The notes: generated by a model not told the origin, from the letters alone. Counted from the stretch's first letter, positions 42,509 to 51,099 are shown. The stretch is DNA of 64,000 nucleotides from Candidatus Rhodoferax randersensis (GCA_016718155.1 JADKEH010000007.1:186001-250000), one strand, 5' to 3'. Translations and numbers: made by a program.

Positions 42509-42991
42509 TCAATCCAGCTCGAAGAAGCGCATCACCACCCGCTCGGGCAGGCGCGCGCCGGTGCCGACGAACAGCCGCTCGCTGATCCAAGCCAGCGCGG
42601 GTGAGGCCGTCTCGAAGCGCGGGCAGCAGCGAAAGTAGATGTGTGCCGAGTCCACCGGCTCGCCGCGCGCAAGCTGAGCCATGTGGGCTGGCGTGCCAGT
42701 GCGCAGGGCGGTGTTGTGCACATAGATCAGGTCGCCACCGTCGGTCTCCAGGCAATAGCGCGCATCCAACTCGGCCAGGTGGTCGTTCACGATCAATTGG
42801 AAGTCGGCGCCGCCGGGCAGCACCTTGGCAGTCCAGCCTACACCGGTCACACTGCCTCCCATAATCGGGATCAGGCGGCGCCGGCCGTGCAGACTTTGGC
42901 CAACTTCCTGCGGCGGCCCCACTTGCACCGACAGGTCGGCAAAGAAGCGCAGCGCAGGCGTTGGCAGGTCAGGGTGGGTCGAGGGTGGCAT
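42509..42991 (-). CDS. DUF3237 (UPF0311) family protein
   Basis: A 160-residue beta-rich protein. Matching features are LRFFADLSVQVGPPQEVGQS near the start, RRRLIPIMGGSVTGVGWTAK in the middle and LETDGGDLIYVHNTALRTGT, followed by AHIYFRCCPRFETASPALAW. No catalytic role is known. It begins 11 bp after the marR stop and is the last gene of the transport/catabolic operon, so it may serve the aromatic pathway, for example as a lipocalin-like binding or esterase-associated protein; that is inference. Confidence 0.85.
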   Translation of the reverse strand: MPPSTHPDLPTPALRFFADLSVQVGPPQEVGQSLHGRRRLIPIMGGSVTGVGWTAKVLPGGADFQLIVNDHLAELDARYCLETDGGDLIYVHNTALRTGTPAHMAQLARGEPVDSAHIYFRCCPRFETASPALAWISERLFVGTGARLPERVVMRFFELD

Positions 42992-43002
42992 GGCGGGCCC
43001 GG

Positions 43003-43458
43003 CTACTGGTAGACCTTCTTGAGCAGCTTGAGCAACGTGGTGCGCTCGTTGGCTGTCAACCGCGCGGCGACCTCCGAGTCCAGCTCGAAGGCGGTTTGCT
43101 CGGCTTCGCGCATCATCTTCTTGCCGCTGGCGGTGAGGTGCAGGCCCATGGCTCGGCCGTCATGGGGATGCGGCTGGCGCATGATCAGTCCACGCTTCTC
43201 CAGCGACTTGACCATGCCCACCAGGTTGGGCGCCAGGATGCCCAGCGTGCTGCACAGTTGCCGCGAGGTGATGCCCGGGTTGTGCGTGATCAGCGACAGC
43301 ACCGAAAAGTCCACCGGGCGCACGTCATAAACCGCCATGCGCTCCAGAAAGGGCTCGATCAGGACCAGGGCGGTGCGCCGCGCGTTGTAGCCCAGCAGGC
43401 TCTCCAGGAAGCGGGTGTCAACCTCTTCGACGAAGGGCACGTTCGACTTGGTGGTCAT
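43003..43458 (-). CDS. MarR family transcriptional regulator
   Basis: A 151-residue winged-helix dimeric regulator. The HTH is NPGITSRQLCSTLGILAPNL with the recognition helix running into VGMVKSLEKRGLI, and the wing follows with RQPHPHDGRAMGLHLTASG. It overlaps the livF stop by four bases, so it is co-transcribed with the importer. MarR proteins in hydroxycinnamate clusters (such as CouR and FerR) sense the CoA thioester and repress the operon, so this protein is the prime candidate for binding the palindrome at 53791-53825. Confidence 0.93.
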   Translation of the reverse strand: MTTKSNVPFVEEVDTRFLESLLGYNARRTALVLIEPFLERMAVYDVRPVDFSVLSLITHNPGITSRQLCSTLGILAPNLVGMVKSLEKRGLIMRQPHPHDGRAMGLHLTASGKKMMREAEQTAFELDSEVAARLTANERTTLLKLLKKVYQ

Positions 43459-44207
43459 GGTGACGTGGTGGCGCCGGGCTTCTTGCGCGCGGTCCCCAGA
43501 TAAGTGTCGATCACGCGCGGGTCGGTGGCCAGTTCCGAGGCCGGCCCCTGCAGCATGATTTCGCCCATTTCCAGCACGTAACCATAGTCCGCGGTCTCCA
43601 GCGCGGCGCGGGCATTCTGCTCCACCAGCAGCGTGGTGACACCGGTCTTGCGCAAGGCATCGATGGTGCGAAAGATTTCCTTCACCACCAGCGGCGCCAG
43701 GCCCAGGCTGGGCTCGTCGAGCATCAGCAGCTTCGGGCCAGACATCAGTGCGCGGCCCAGGGCCAGCATCTGGCGCTCGCCGCCAGAGAGGGTGCCGGCC
43801 AGTTGCGTGCGCCGCTCCAGCAGGCGCGGAAACAGCTCGAACACCACTTCCATCTGCGCGCGCCAGCGTGGGTTGCGCAGCCGCACCTGGCGGTAGGCGC
43901 CCAGCACCAGGTTGTCCTCCACACTCATGCTGCCAAACAGCTCGCGCCGCTCGGGCACCAGGGCCACGCCCAGCATGACGCGTTCTTCCAGCGGCAGCCG
44001 GGTGACCGACTCGCCCGCGTACTCAATGCTGCCGGTGGCGGGCAGCACCCCCATCAAGGCATTGAGCAGGGTGGACTTGCCCGCGCCGTTGGGCCCGATC
44101 ACGGTGATGATGCTGCCGGCGTTCGCCTGCAAATTGATGCCGCGCAGCACTTCGGCCTTGCCATAGCCGGCGTGTAATCCTTGCACTTTGAGCAGAGGTG
44201 ATGACAT
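43455..44207 (-). CDS. Liv-type ABC importer, ATP-binding protein (LivF-like)
   Basis: A 250-residue ATPase of branched-chain-amino-acid-type (HAAT) importers. Walker A VIGPNGAGKSTLLNALMG, signature LSGGERQMLALGRALMSGPK and Walker B LLMLDEPSLGLAPLVVKEIF are intact. The sequence around the Q-loop (VALVPERRELFGSMSVEDNL) is LivF-like. It starts 12 bp after the livMG fusion and overlaps marR. Liv-type systems also import aromatic acids, and the neighbours here suggest a phenylpropanoid substrate. Confidence 0.93.
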   Translation of the reverse strand: MSSPLLKVQGLHAGYGKAEVLRGINLQANAGSIITVIGPNGAGKSTLLNALMGVLPATGSIEYAGESVTRLPLEERVMLGVALVPERRELFGSMSVEDNLVLGAYRQVRLRNPRWRAQMEVVFELFPRLLERRTQLAGTLSGGERQMLALGRALMSGPKLLMLDEPSLGLAPLVVKEIFRTIDALRKTGVTTLLVEQNARAALETADYGYVLEMGEIMLQGPASELATDPRVIDTYLGTARKKPGATTSP

Positions 44208-44219
44208 GGTGGCGCGACC

Positions 44220-46013
44220 TCAGTGCTCGGTGCCAAGGTAGGCCGCACGCACGGCGGGGCTGGCCTGGATCTCTTCGGGCGTGCCCTCGATCAGGCGTGT
44301 GCCGAATTCCATCACCACGATGCGGTCGCTGATGTCCATCACCAGGTCCATGTCGTGCTCCACCAGCAGAATGCTCAAGCCCTGCGCCTTGAGCTGGCGC
44401 AGCACACCGATCAGCGCCTGTTTCTCCTTGTGGCGCAGGCCGGCGGCGGGCTCGTCGAGCAACAGCAGCACGGGGTCGCCGCACAAGGCACGGGCGATCT
44501 CCAGCAGGCGCTGCGGTCCCATGGCCAGGTTGCCGGCCAGCTCGTGCAGGTAGTCACCCATGCCGACGCGGCGCAGTTGCAGTTCGGCTTCACGCAACAG
44601 GGACTGTTCCTCGTGGCGATCAAGCCGCAGCATGGCCGATGCTGTCCCGCGCTGGCCGCGCAAATGGGCGCCCAGCGCCACGTTTTCCAGCACCGTCATG
44701 TCGGCGATCATCTTGACGTGCTGGAAGGTGCGCGAAATGCCGCATTTGGCAATCTCGCGCGAGGGCAGGTTGGTGATGTCTTCGCCGCAAAAGCTCACCT
44801 GTCCACTGCTCAAGGGCAGCACACCGGTGATCAGGTTGAAAGTGGTGGACTTGCCCGCGCCGTTGGGCCCGATCAGGCCGACGATCTGGCCGGCCCGGAC
44901 CTCGAAGTTGATCGCGTTGACGGCCACCAGGCCGCCAAAAGTCTTGCGCAGGTCACGCGCCTGCAGCACCACCTCACCCACGCCGGGCTTGGGGCGCTGC
45001 GCCAAGGCGGCGGCGTGTTGCCAATCCACCGGGCGTGGCGTCTTGGGCAGCAGGCGGTCCACAAAGGCCCAGATGCCCTCAGGCGCGTACTTCAGCGTCA
45101 ACACCAGCAGTACGCCAAACACGATGATTTCGAAACTGCCGCTACTGCCCAGCAGGCGCGGCAGCAGCACCTGCAACTGGTCGGCCAGCAGCTTGGTCAC
45201 CGTGGCGCCGACCACGGCGCCCCAGACATGCCCGGCGCCGCCCAGCACCGCCATGAATAGGTACTCGATACCCACGTGCACGCTGAACGGCGAGGGGTTC
45301 ACCGCGCGTTGAAAATGTGCATACAGCCAGCCCGACACACTGGCCAGCATGGCAGACAGGACGAAGATGCCGATCTTGAACCGTAGCGTGTCGATGCCCA
45401 TCGACTCGGCCATTTGCGAGCCGTTTTTGAGCGCGCGCATGGCGCGGCCCACACGCGAGTCCAGCAGGCGCAGCAGCCCCGCCGCAGAGAGCAGCACCAT
45501 GCCCCAGGTCAGCACAAAGAACACCCGGCCCTGCCCCAACTGCCAGCCCAGCAGCGACAGACCCGGCACGCCCAGCAGGCCGTCGTACTTGCCCAGCGCG
45601 TCCAGGTTGCCCATCGTGTAGTACAGCGACAGGCCCCAGGCCAAAGTCGCCAGCGGCAGGTAGTGGCCCGACATGCGCAGCGTCAGCCAGCCCAGAATCA
45701 CGGCACTGACGGCGGTCAAACCCACGCCGATGAACAAGGTGAGCCAGGGCGACAGGCCAGCGTGCACCGTCAGCCAGGCGGTGGTGTACGCACCGATGCC
45801 GACAAAGGCCGCCTGGCCGAATGAGGTTAGCCCACCGATGCCGGTCAGCAGCACCAGCCCCAGCACCGCCATGGCGGACAGGCCGATGTAGTTGAGCTGG
45901 GTGATCCAGAATTCGGGCACCGGCAGCAGCGCCAGCAGGGCGATCGTGCCACCCAACGCCCAGATACCCCATGTTTGTTGGCGCACCTCAGTGGTCCTCA
46001 CCGTGATGGCCAC
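44220..46013 (-). CDS. Liv-type ABC importer, fused permease and ATPase (LivM-LivG)
   Basis: A 597-residue fusion of two usually separate subunits. Residues ~1-320 are the LivM-type permease with about nine membrane segments and a GLTSFGQAAFVGIGAYTTAW motif. Residues ~350-597 are the LivG ATPase: VVAVNAINFEVRAGQIVGLI, Walker A GPNGAGKST, Walker B LLLLDEPAAGL. The ABC signature is slightly unusual, LAMGPQRLLEIARAL. The start ATG 46013 lies inside the livH reading frame (26-bp overlap). Such fusions occur in several proteobacteria. Confidence 0.92.
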   Translation of the reverse strand: MAITVRTTEVRQQTWGIWALGGTIALLALLPVPEFWITQLNYIGLSAMAVLGLVLLTGIGGLTSFGQAAFVGIGAYTTAWLTVHAGLSPWLTLFIGVGLTAVSAVILGWLTLRMSGHYLPLATLAWGLSLYYTMGNLDALGKYDGLLGVPGLSLLGWQLGQGRVFFVLTWGMVLLSAAGLLRLLDSRVGRAMRALKNGSQMAESMGIDTLRFKIGIFVLSAMLASVSGWLYAHFQRAVNPSPFSVHVGIEYLFMAVLGGAGHVWGAVVGATVTKLLADQLQVLLPRLLGSSGSFEIIVFGVLLVLTLKYAPEGIWAFVDRLLPKTPRPVDWQHAAALAQRPKPGVGEVVLQARDLRKTFGGLVAVNAINFEVRAGQIVGLIGPNGAGKSTTFNLITGVLPLSSGQVSFCGEDITNLPSREIAKCGISRTFQHVKMIADMTVLENVALGAHLRGQRGTASAMLRLDRHEEQSLLREAELQLRRVGMGDYLHELAGNLAMGPQRLLEIARALCGDPVLLLLDEPAAGLRHKEKQALIGVLRQLKAQGLSILLVEHDMDLVMDISDRIVVMEFGTRLIEGTPEEIQASPAVRAAYLGTEH

Positions 46014-47028
46014 TGGTCAGCGAGCGCCACAGCAGCACCGGCAGGATCAGGGTGAACACAATCACTTCCTTGAAGGCGCTGGCCCAGAACGAGCCAAAGG
46101 CCTCGATCACGCCCACCAGCAGCGCGCCCAGTGCCGCGCCGGGGTAACTGGCCAGCCCGCCGATCACGGCGGCCACAAAACCTTTCAGGCCGATCAGAAA
46201 GCCCGAGTCATAGAACACCGTGGTGCTCGGGCCGATCAGCAGGCCGGACAGGGCACCGATCAGCGCGGCACAAGCCAGGGTGAGCTGGCCCGCCGCCTGG
46301 GACGAGATGCCCATCAGGCGTGCGCCCAAGCGGTTGACGGCGGTGGCGCGCAGCGCCTTGCCGTACAGCGTGCGCTCGAAGAACAGCCACAGCAACACCA
46401 TCAGAGCGGTCGATGCCAGCGCCACGATGAGGGCCTGACCGGTCAGGCTGACCGCCCCCAACTGGAAGCGTGCGTCCCAAAACGGGGGGTTGCGAAAACC
46501 CTCGGCGCCGAAGAACAGCAGCCCCAGGCCGGTGAGCGCAAAGTGCACCCCCACCGACACAATCAGCAGCACCAGCGAACTCGCGTCCGCCAGCGACTGA
46601 TAGGCCAGCCGGTACACCAGCGGCCCGAAGCAGGTGACGATGGCGACCGACAGGGTGGCCTGCACCAGCAAGGAAAACTGCAGTGGTGCGGCCCACAGCG
46701 TGACCAGGGCGATGACCACCGGCAGGGCCAATACCCTGACGCCTGCCAAGCCGGCGCTGGCCAGCGAAGGATGGCGCTGCCAGCTTTGCCAGCATTCCGC
46801 CAGCGCCGCCAGCAAGGCCAGCAGCATCAACAACCACACCGTGCCCGGCACCTGGCCGGTTTGCAGGATCGCCAGGGTCAGCGCGCCGTAGGTGACAAAC
46901 TCGCCTTGCGGGATGAAGATGACACGGGTCACCGCGAACACCAGCACCGTGGCCAGGCCCAACAACGCATAGACCGCGCCGTTGGTCAGGCCGTCTAGCA
47001 ACAGAATGCTGGCGATCGACAAGTCCAT
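45988..47028 (-). CDS. Liv-type ABC importer, permease (LivH-like)
   Basis: A 346-residue inner-membrane permease with eight or nine hydrophobic segments. Family features are LLDGLTNGAVYALLGLATVL at the N-terminus, the GISSQAAGQLTLACAALIGA region and FYDSGFLIGLKGFVAAVIGG followed by YPGAALGALLVGVIEAF near the C-terminus. It is longer than classical LivH (about 300) because of an extra mid-protein segment. It begins only 2 bp after the binding-protein stop and overlaps the next gene, so the transporter genes are tightly co-translated. Confidence 0.92.
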   Translation of the reverse strand: MDLSIASILLLDGLTNGAVYALLGLATVLVFAVTRVIFIPQGEFVTYGALTLAILQTGQVPGTVWLLMLLALLAALAECWQSWQRHPSLASAGLAGVRVLALPVVIALVTLWAAPLQFSLLVQATLSVAIVTCFGPLVYRLAYQSLADASSLVLLIVSVGVHFALTGLGLLFFGAEGFRNPPFWDARFQLGAVSLTGQALIVALASTALMVLLWLFFERTLYGKALRATAVNRLGARLMGISSQAAGQLTLACAALIGALSGLLIGPSTTVFYDSGFLIGLKGFVAAVIGGLASYPGAALGALLVGVIEAFGSFWASAFKEVIVFTLILPVLLWRSLTSGHHGEDH

Positions 47029-47030
47029 GC

Positions 47031-48164
47031 TTACTGCAGCTTCCAGTCGCCGTTGGTGATGCGCAGGATAACGCCCGTGTCATCGGTGTAACCGGCGTGG
47101 TTGGTCGCGGTGTAGTTGATCGTGCCGTGGAACAGCGCAATCGGCCCGGCATTTTCCAGGGCGGCCTTCAGTGCGCCACGGAACTCCTTGGTGCCGGGCT
47201 GCGCCGACTTGAGCGCCGCGGGAATGATCTTCTGCAGCACCACAGAGGCGTCATAAGCATGGCCCGCGTGGGTGTTGCGGCTGTTCGCGCCGTGGACTTT
47301 CTCCCAGGCCTGCACGTGCGCCAGGGCCACCGCCTTGCTGGGGTGGTTGGCGGGCAGTTGCTCGGCCACCATGCCGGGGCCGGCCACCACGTAGCCGCCT
47401 TCGACATCCTTGCCGCCGACACGCATCAAATCGCGCGCGGCGGCGCCGTGGGTCTGGTAAATCTTGCCCTTGTAGCCACGCTCCATCAGGGCCTTGTGGG
47501 GCATGGCCGCGCCACTGCCCGAGGCCACGATCAGGATCGCGTCGGGGTTGCCGGCGGTGACCTTGAGCGCCTGACCGGTGACACTGGTGTCGGTGCGGGC
47601 AAAACGTTCTTCCGATACGAACTTGAGATCGGTCCCCGCCATCTTGACTTTCATGTCACGCAGGAACAGCTCGCCAAAGGCGTCGGCGTAACCCAAAAAG
47701 CCCACCGTCTTGACGCCGGTCTTCTTCATGTGTGCCACCAACGCGTGCGACATCACCAGCGTGGACTGCGGCAGGTTGTAGGACCAGGGCGACTTGGCGG
47801 TGGAGACGTCGATGGGGGCAAAGGTGAGTTGCACCGTGCCGCTTTCGGCCGCCACCGTGGCCACCGCGTTGGCGGTTGGCGTGGATGAGGAGCCAAACAG
47901 AATGTCCACCTTGTTTTCACTCACCAGGCGGCGCGCATTCTTGGTGGCTTGGGACGGGTCGGTGGCGTCGTCCAGAATGATCACGTTGAGCTTTTGTCCG
48001 CCGATGCTGGTCGGCCATAGGGCGATCGAGTTTTTGCTGGCAATGCCCAGTGCCGACGTGGGTCCGGTCAGCGGCAGGCTGATGCCGATGTTGATGTCGG
48101 CCTGGGCGGCGCCAGCGAGCAGGGCGGCCACGGATGCGGCGACGAGGGTTCTGATTGCTTTCAT
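47031..48164 (-). CDS. ABC transporter periplasmic substrate-binding protein (LivK-like)
   Basis: A 377-residue type I periplasmic binding protein. Sec signal MKAIRTLVAASVAALLAGAA is cleaved near residue 22. The mature part starts DINIGISLPLTGPTSALGI and continues with the ligand-domain pattern (VIILDDATDPSQATKNARRL, then GSSSTPTANAVATVAAESG). It resembles binding proteins of aromatic-acid rather than leucine importers by context only. It is separated from the thioesterase gene by 48 bp, long enough for an extra ribosome-binding site (AGGAGAC) but with no clear terminator. Confidence 0.93.
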   Translation of the reverse strand: MKAIRTLVAASVAALLAGAAQADINIGISLPLTGPTSALGIASKNSIALWPTSIGGQKLNVIILDDATDPSQATKNARRLVSENKVDILFGSSSTPTANAVATVAAESGTVQLTFAPIDVSTAKSPWSYNLPQSTLVMSHALVAHMKKTGVKTVGFLGYADAFGELFLRDMKVKMAGTDLKFVSEERFARTDTSVTGQALKVTAGNPDAILIVASGSGAAMPHKALMERGYKGKIYQTHGAAARDLMRVGGKDVEGGYVVAGPGMVAEQLPANHPSKAVALAHVQAWEKVHGANSRNTHAGHAYDASVVLQKIIPAALKSAQPGTKEFRGALKAALENAGPIALFHGTINYTATNHAGYTDDTGVILRITNGDWKLQ

Positions 48165-48212
48165 GGTTTGTCTCCTGTGTGGTTGTGGTGGGAAGGACGG
48201 GCGGGATCGTTG

Positions 48213-48632
48213 TCAGGTGCATCTTGCGAGGATGTCGGGCGGCACCGGAACGGCTTTGATGCGGTCGGGGTCGTCCGTGCGACGCACGCAGAAGGCCCGT
48301 GTCTCGGTGCCTTCGCACAGCACCTCGTCGCCGCGCATGACCACGTGTTTGTTGATGAACACCGTGCTGCGCCACTCCTGCACCGAGGTGTGAATCTGCA
48401 AAGTCTCGCCGTAGGTGGCCGGGCGCATGAACTTGGTATGAATTTCCAGCAGCGGCGCGCCGAAGATGCCGGTGGTCTTGACCAGTTCCCGAAAGGGCGG
48501 GACGCCACATTGCACAAAGAAGTTGTGCGAGGCGGCGTCCATCCATTTGGAGAAGTTGGCGAAGAACACGATGCCGGCCGGGTCACAGTCGCCAAACATG
48601 ACCTGCAATTCGTAAACAATGGTCTTGCTCAT
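48213..48632 (-). CDS. Hotdog-fold acyl-CoA thioesterase (4-hydroxybenzoyl-CoA type)
   Basis: A 139-residue hotdog-fold thioesterase. The signature is GDCDPAGIVFFANFSKWMDA, where the aspartate of DPAG is the catalytic residue of the 4-hydroxybenzoyl-CoA thioesterase group. HTSVQEWRSTVFINKHVVMR follows. In this operon it would release the free aromatic acid (4-hydroxybenzoate or a methoxylated relative) from the CoA ester made by the thiolase. It sits between the SDR (22-bp gap) and the binding protein. Confidence 0.9.
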   Translation of the reverse strand: MSKTIVYELQVMFGDCDPAGIVFFANFSKWMDAASHNFFVQCGVPPFRELVKTTGIFGAPLLEIHTKFMRPATYGETLQIHTSVQEWRSTVFINKHVVMRGDEVLCEGTETRAFCVRRTDDPDRIKAVPVPPDILARCT

Positions 48633-48654
48633 GGTCGGTCGGTCGGTCCTGGGC

Positions 48655-49440
48655 CTAGCGCGGCGCCATGCGCAGCGCGCCGTCGAGGCGAATCACCTCG
48701 CCGTTGAGGTGCGTGTTGGTGACGATGTGCGCCGCCAATTGCGCAAACTCTTCCGGTTTGCCCAGCCGCGCGGGGAACGGAATGCTGGCAGCCAGCGACT
48801 GCTGCACCGGCTCGGGCAGGGTCTTCATCAGCGGCGTGGCAAACAGACCCGGCGCGATGGTGCAGACCCGGATGCCGTGCTGCGCCAGGTCGCGCGCCAT
48901 CGGCAGCGTCATGCCGACCAGGGCGCTCTTGGACGCACTGTAGGCCTGCTGGCCAACTTGGCCGTCATAGGCCGCCACCGAGGCGGTGAACAGCATCACG
49001 CCGCGCTCGCCGTCTTCCAGGGGCTCCAGCTTGGCGCATTCGGCGGCAAACAGACGGCTGGCGTTGTAGGTGCCGATCAGGTTGACGTTGACCACGCGTA
49101 CGAAGTCTTCCAGCGGTGCGGCGCTGCCATCCTTGCCGACGATGCGTTTGGCGCTGCCGATGCCGGCGATGTTCATCAGCATGCGAGCCGGCCCCTGGGC
49201 CGCCGCGGCCTTGGCCAGCGCGGCCTGCAGGCTGGCGGTGTCGGTGATGTCGCAATGGCAGGCCACGGCACAACCGGCGCCGTGCGCGGTGTTGATGTCG
49301 GCCGCCACTTTCTCGGCGTTGGCCAGGTTGATGTCTAGCACCGCCACCTTGGCGCCGAGTCGGGCCAGTTCGTGGGCGGTGGCCTCACCCAGGCCGGAGC
49401 CAGCGCCGGTGACCAGGGCGCTGTGTCCTTGTGTCTTCAT
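48655..49440 (-). CDS. SDR dehydrogenase, probable 3-hydroxyacyl-CoA dehydrogenase
   Basis: A 261-residue short-chain dehydrogenase resembling 3-hydroxyacyl-CoA dehydrogenase type 2. The start ATG 49440 follows GAAAGGGAC; a longer frame exists upstream but is repeat DNA. The NAD motif is TGAGSGLGEATAHELARLGA, followed by NIAG, and the active site is the serine of FTASVAAYDGQVGQQAYSAS with Y and K in YSASK. The HLNGEVIRLDGALRMAP C-terminus fits the family. In the operon it would oxidise the 3-hydroxy-3-arylpropanoyl-CoA made by the crotonase. It is the first gene of the importer-containing transcription unit. Confidence 0.92.
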   Translation of the reverse strand: MKTQGHSALVTGAGSGLGEATAHELARLGAKVAVLDINLANAEKVAADINTAHGAGCAVACHCDITDTASLQAALAKAAAAQGPARMLMNIAGIGSAKRIVGKDGSAAPLEDFVRVVNVNLIGTYNASRLFAAECAKLEPLEDGERGVMLFTASVAAYDGQVGQQAYSASKSALVGMTLPMARDLAQHGIRVCTIAPGLFATPLMKTLPEPVQQSLAASIPFPARLGKPEEFAQLAAHIVTNTHLNGEVIRLDGALRMAPR

Positions 49441-49468
49441 GTGTGTGTCCCTTTCTAATCTGCTATCG

Positions 49469-49483
49469 TTACCATAACGGTAA
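49469..49483. promoter_or_regulatory. Palindrome TTACC-N5-GGTAA upstream of the SDR-importer operon
   Basis: A perfect 5-bp inverted repeat with 5-bp spacer, 29 bp before the SDR start codon. The distance suits an operator overlapping the promoter. It does not share its sequence with the longer palindrome before the crotonase gene, so a common regulator is not demonstrated. Confidence 0.35.
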
Positions 49484-49507
49484 GTGCTTGTGGGAATTGG
49501 CTTGCAC

Positions 49508-49577
49508 GTCATTGCGAGCGTAGCGCGGCAATCCATGGTGGCGGCGCGCCGCGGTGGATTGCCGCGTAGCTGTCGCT
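49508..49577. repeat. Short GTCATTGCGA repeat copy with its own stem
   Basis: It begins GTCATTGCGAGCGTAGCGCG and contains GGCAATCCA paired with TGGATTGCC across a GC-rich loop. It is a shortened relative of the 130-bp repeat lying 20 bp further on. With the next copy it fills most of the 341-bp gap (49441-49781) between the thiolase and SDR genes; I see no gene there. Confidence 0.75.
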
Positions 49578-49595
49578 CCTTTCCATGAACCAGTC

Positions 49596-49728
49596 GTCAT
49601 TGCGAACGAAGTGAAGCAATCCAGGACCCCAAAATACATGGATCGCCACGGCCTGCGGCCTCGCGATGACGATGCTGGTTCAAGGTCCGTGTGCGGTATC
49701 GGTCCGGATTCGGGAGACTCGCAATGAC
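49596..49728. repeat. Dispersed ~130-bp repeat, copy B (GTCATTGCGA ends)
   Basis: Starts GTCATTGCGA, ends TCGCAATGAC (perfect 10-bp terminal inverted repeat). It matches copy A (8681-8812) over its length, including the identical GGATCGCCACGGCCTGCGGC core. It splits the catabolic block into two transcription units and could act as a processing or attenuating structure between them. Confidence 0.9.
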
Positions 49729-49781
49729 GGGGAAAGGCTGCCGCGCGGCGCTCGCTATGCCGCACTCGCACGGCCGTGAAA

Positions 49782-51050
49782 TCAACTCGCATTCGGGTTC
49801 TCCAGCAACAGCGCAATGCCTTGGCCGCCGCCAATGCAGGCGCTGGCCACGCCGTAGCGCAGGCCGCTACGCTGCAACTCGCGCGCCAGCGTGATGGTCA
49901 GGCGCACGCCGGTGGCGGCCAGCGGGTGGCCCAGGGCAATGGCGCCGCCGTTGACGTTGAGCCGGCTCAGGTCCAGGCCCAGTTCACGCCCCACCGCCAG
50001 GGTTTGCGCGCCCTGTGCTTCGTTGATCTCGAAGCGGTCAATCTGGTCCAGCTTCAGGCCGGCGCGCGCCAGCAGCAGGCGGATCGCCGGTGCCGGGCCA
50101 ATGCCCATGGTTGCCGGCGGCACGCCCACCACGGCGGCGGCCAGCAAGCGCGCCAGCGGCTTGCGGCCCTGCGCTTCAGACCATTGCCGTGCATAGGCGC
50201 CCGAGCTCACCACCGAGGCAGCGGCGGCATCGACCAAGGCCGAGCTGTTGCCACCGGTCTGCACGCCGCCCTCGTACACCGAGCGCAGCTTGGCCAGCAC
50301 CTCGACTGGCGAGACGCGAGCATGCGTGTCCTGACTGACCTCGGCGACTTTGCCCTGCAGCCGAATGCCACGGGTCACATGGCCTTCCAGCTCAAACTTC
50401 TCTGACACCACCGGCACGATCTCGCCGGCGTGAAAACCCGCTTGCTGCGCTGCCACCGCCTTGGCGAAGGAGTGCGAGGCAAACTCATCCACCTGCTCGC
50501 GGTTGATGCCGTATTGCTTGGCCAGGTTCTCGGCGGTCTGGATCATGTTGATGCCAGCGGCCGGGTCTTTGAGCGCCTCCCACATGTAGTCCTTGAACGC
50601 CACCTCGGCGCCGAGCTTGAAGCCGGTGCGGTGCTCAAAAGCGGCAATCGGGTTGCGCGTCATGCTCTCCGTGCCCACCAGCAGCGCGGTCTGGCAGCCG
50701 CCGCCCTGAATCTGCTCGCCGGCCTGGCGAAACAGCTCGAAGCCGGTGCCGCAGATGCGCTGCGCCATCAGCGCCGGCACGGCCAGCGGTACGCCCGCAT
50801 ACAGGCCGATGTGGCGCGGCAGTAAGAACTGGTCGAAGTCGCCCGGTGCCATGTTGCCAGTCAGCACCGATTCGATCTGCTCGCCCGCCACGCCACTGCG
50901 CTGCAGCACGGCGCGCGCGGCTTTGATGCCTAAGTCGGTGGGCGAGATGTGGCCCAGCGCGCCGCAGTAGTCCACCATCGGCGTGCGCACGCCGTCGAGA
51001 ATCCAGATGTCGGCGAAGGCGTTGAAGAGTCCGGGGTAAGCAGAAGCCAT
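49782..51050 (-). CDS. Thiolase (acetyl-CoA acetyltransferase family)
   Basis: A 422-residue thiolase. The nucleophile cysteine lies in RICGTGFELFRQAGEQIQGG. The C-terminal motifs are EINEAQGAQTLAVGREL, NVNGGAIALGHPLAATGVRL (catalytic His) and ASACIGGGQGIALLLE (second Cys). I start at ATG 51050 (MASAYPGLFNAFADIWILDG), which fits the family; an in-frame ATG at 51116, overlapping the ligase stop, is possible. In context it would cleave 3-oxo-3-arylpropanoyl-CoA to aroyl-CoA and acetyl-CoA. It lies 49 bp after the ligase gene. Confidence 0.92.
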   Translation of the reverse strand: MASAYPGLFNAFADIWILDGVRTPMVDYCGALGHISPTDLGIKAARAVLQRSGVAGEQIESVLTGNMAPGDFDQFLLPRHIGLYAGVPLAVPALMAQRICGTGFELFRQAGEQIQGGGCQTALLVGTESMTRNPIAAFEHRTGFKLGAEVAFKDYMWEALKDPAAGINMIQTAENLAKQYGINREQVDEFASHSFAKAVAAQQAGFHAGEIVPVVSEKFELEGHVTRGIRLQGKVAEVSQDTHARVSPVEVLAKLRSVYEGGVQTGGNSSALVDAAAASVVSSGAYARQWSEAQGRKPLARLLAAAVVGVPPATMGIGPAPAIRLLLARAGLKLDQIDRFEINEAQGAQTLAVGRELGLDLSRLNVNGGAIALGHPLAATGVRLTITLARELQRSGLRYGVASACIGGGQGIALLLENPNAS

Positions 51051-51099
51051 GAGGGGTGCTTGAATGGGTTGTTGAATGGATTGGTTGGGGGCGACCAGT

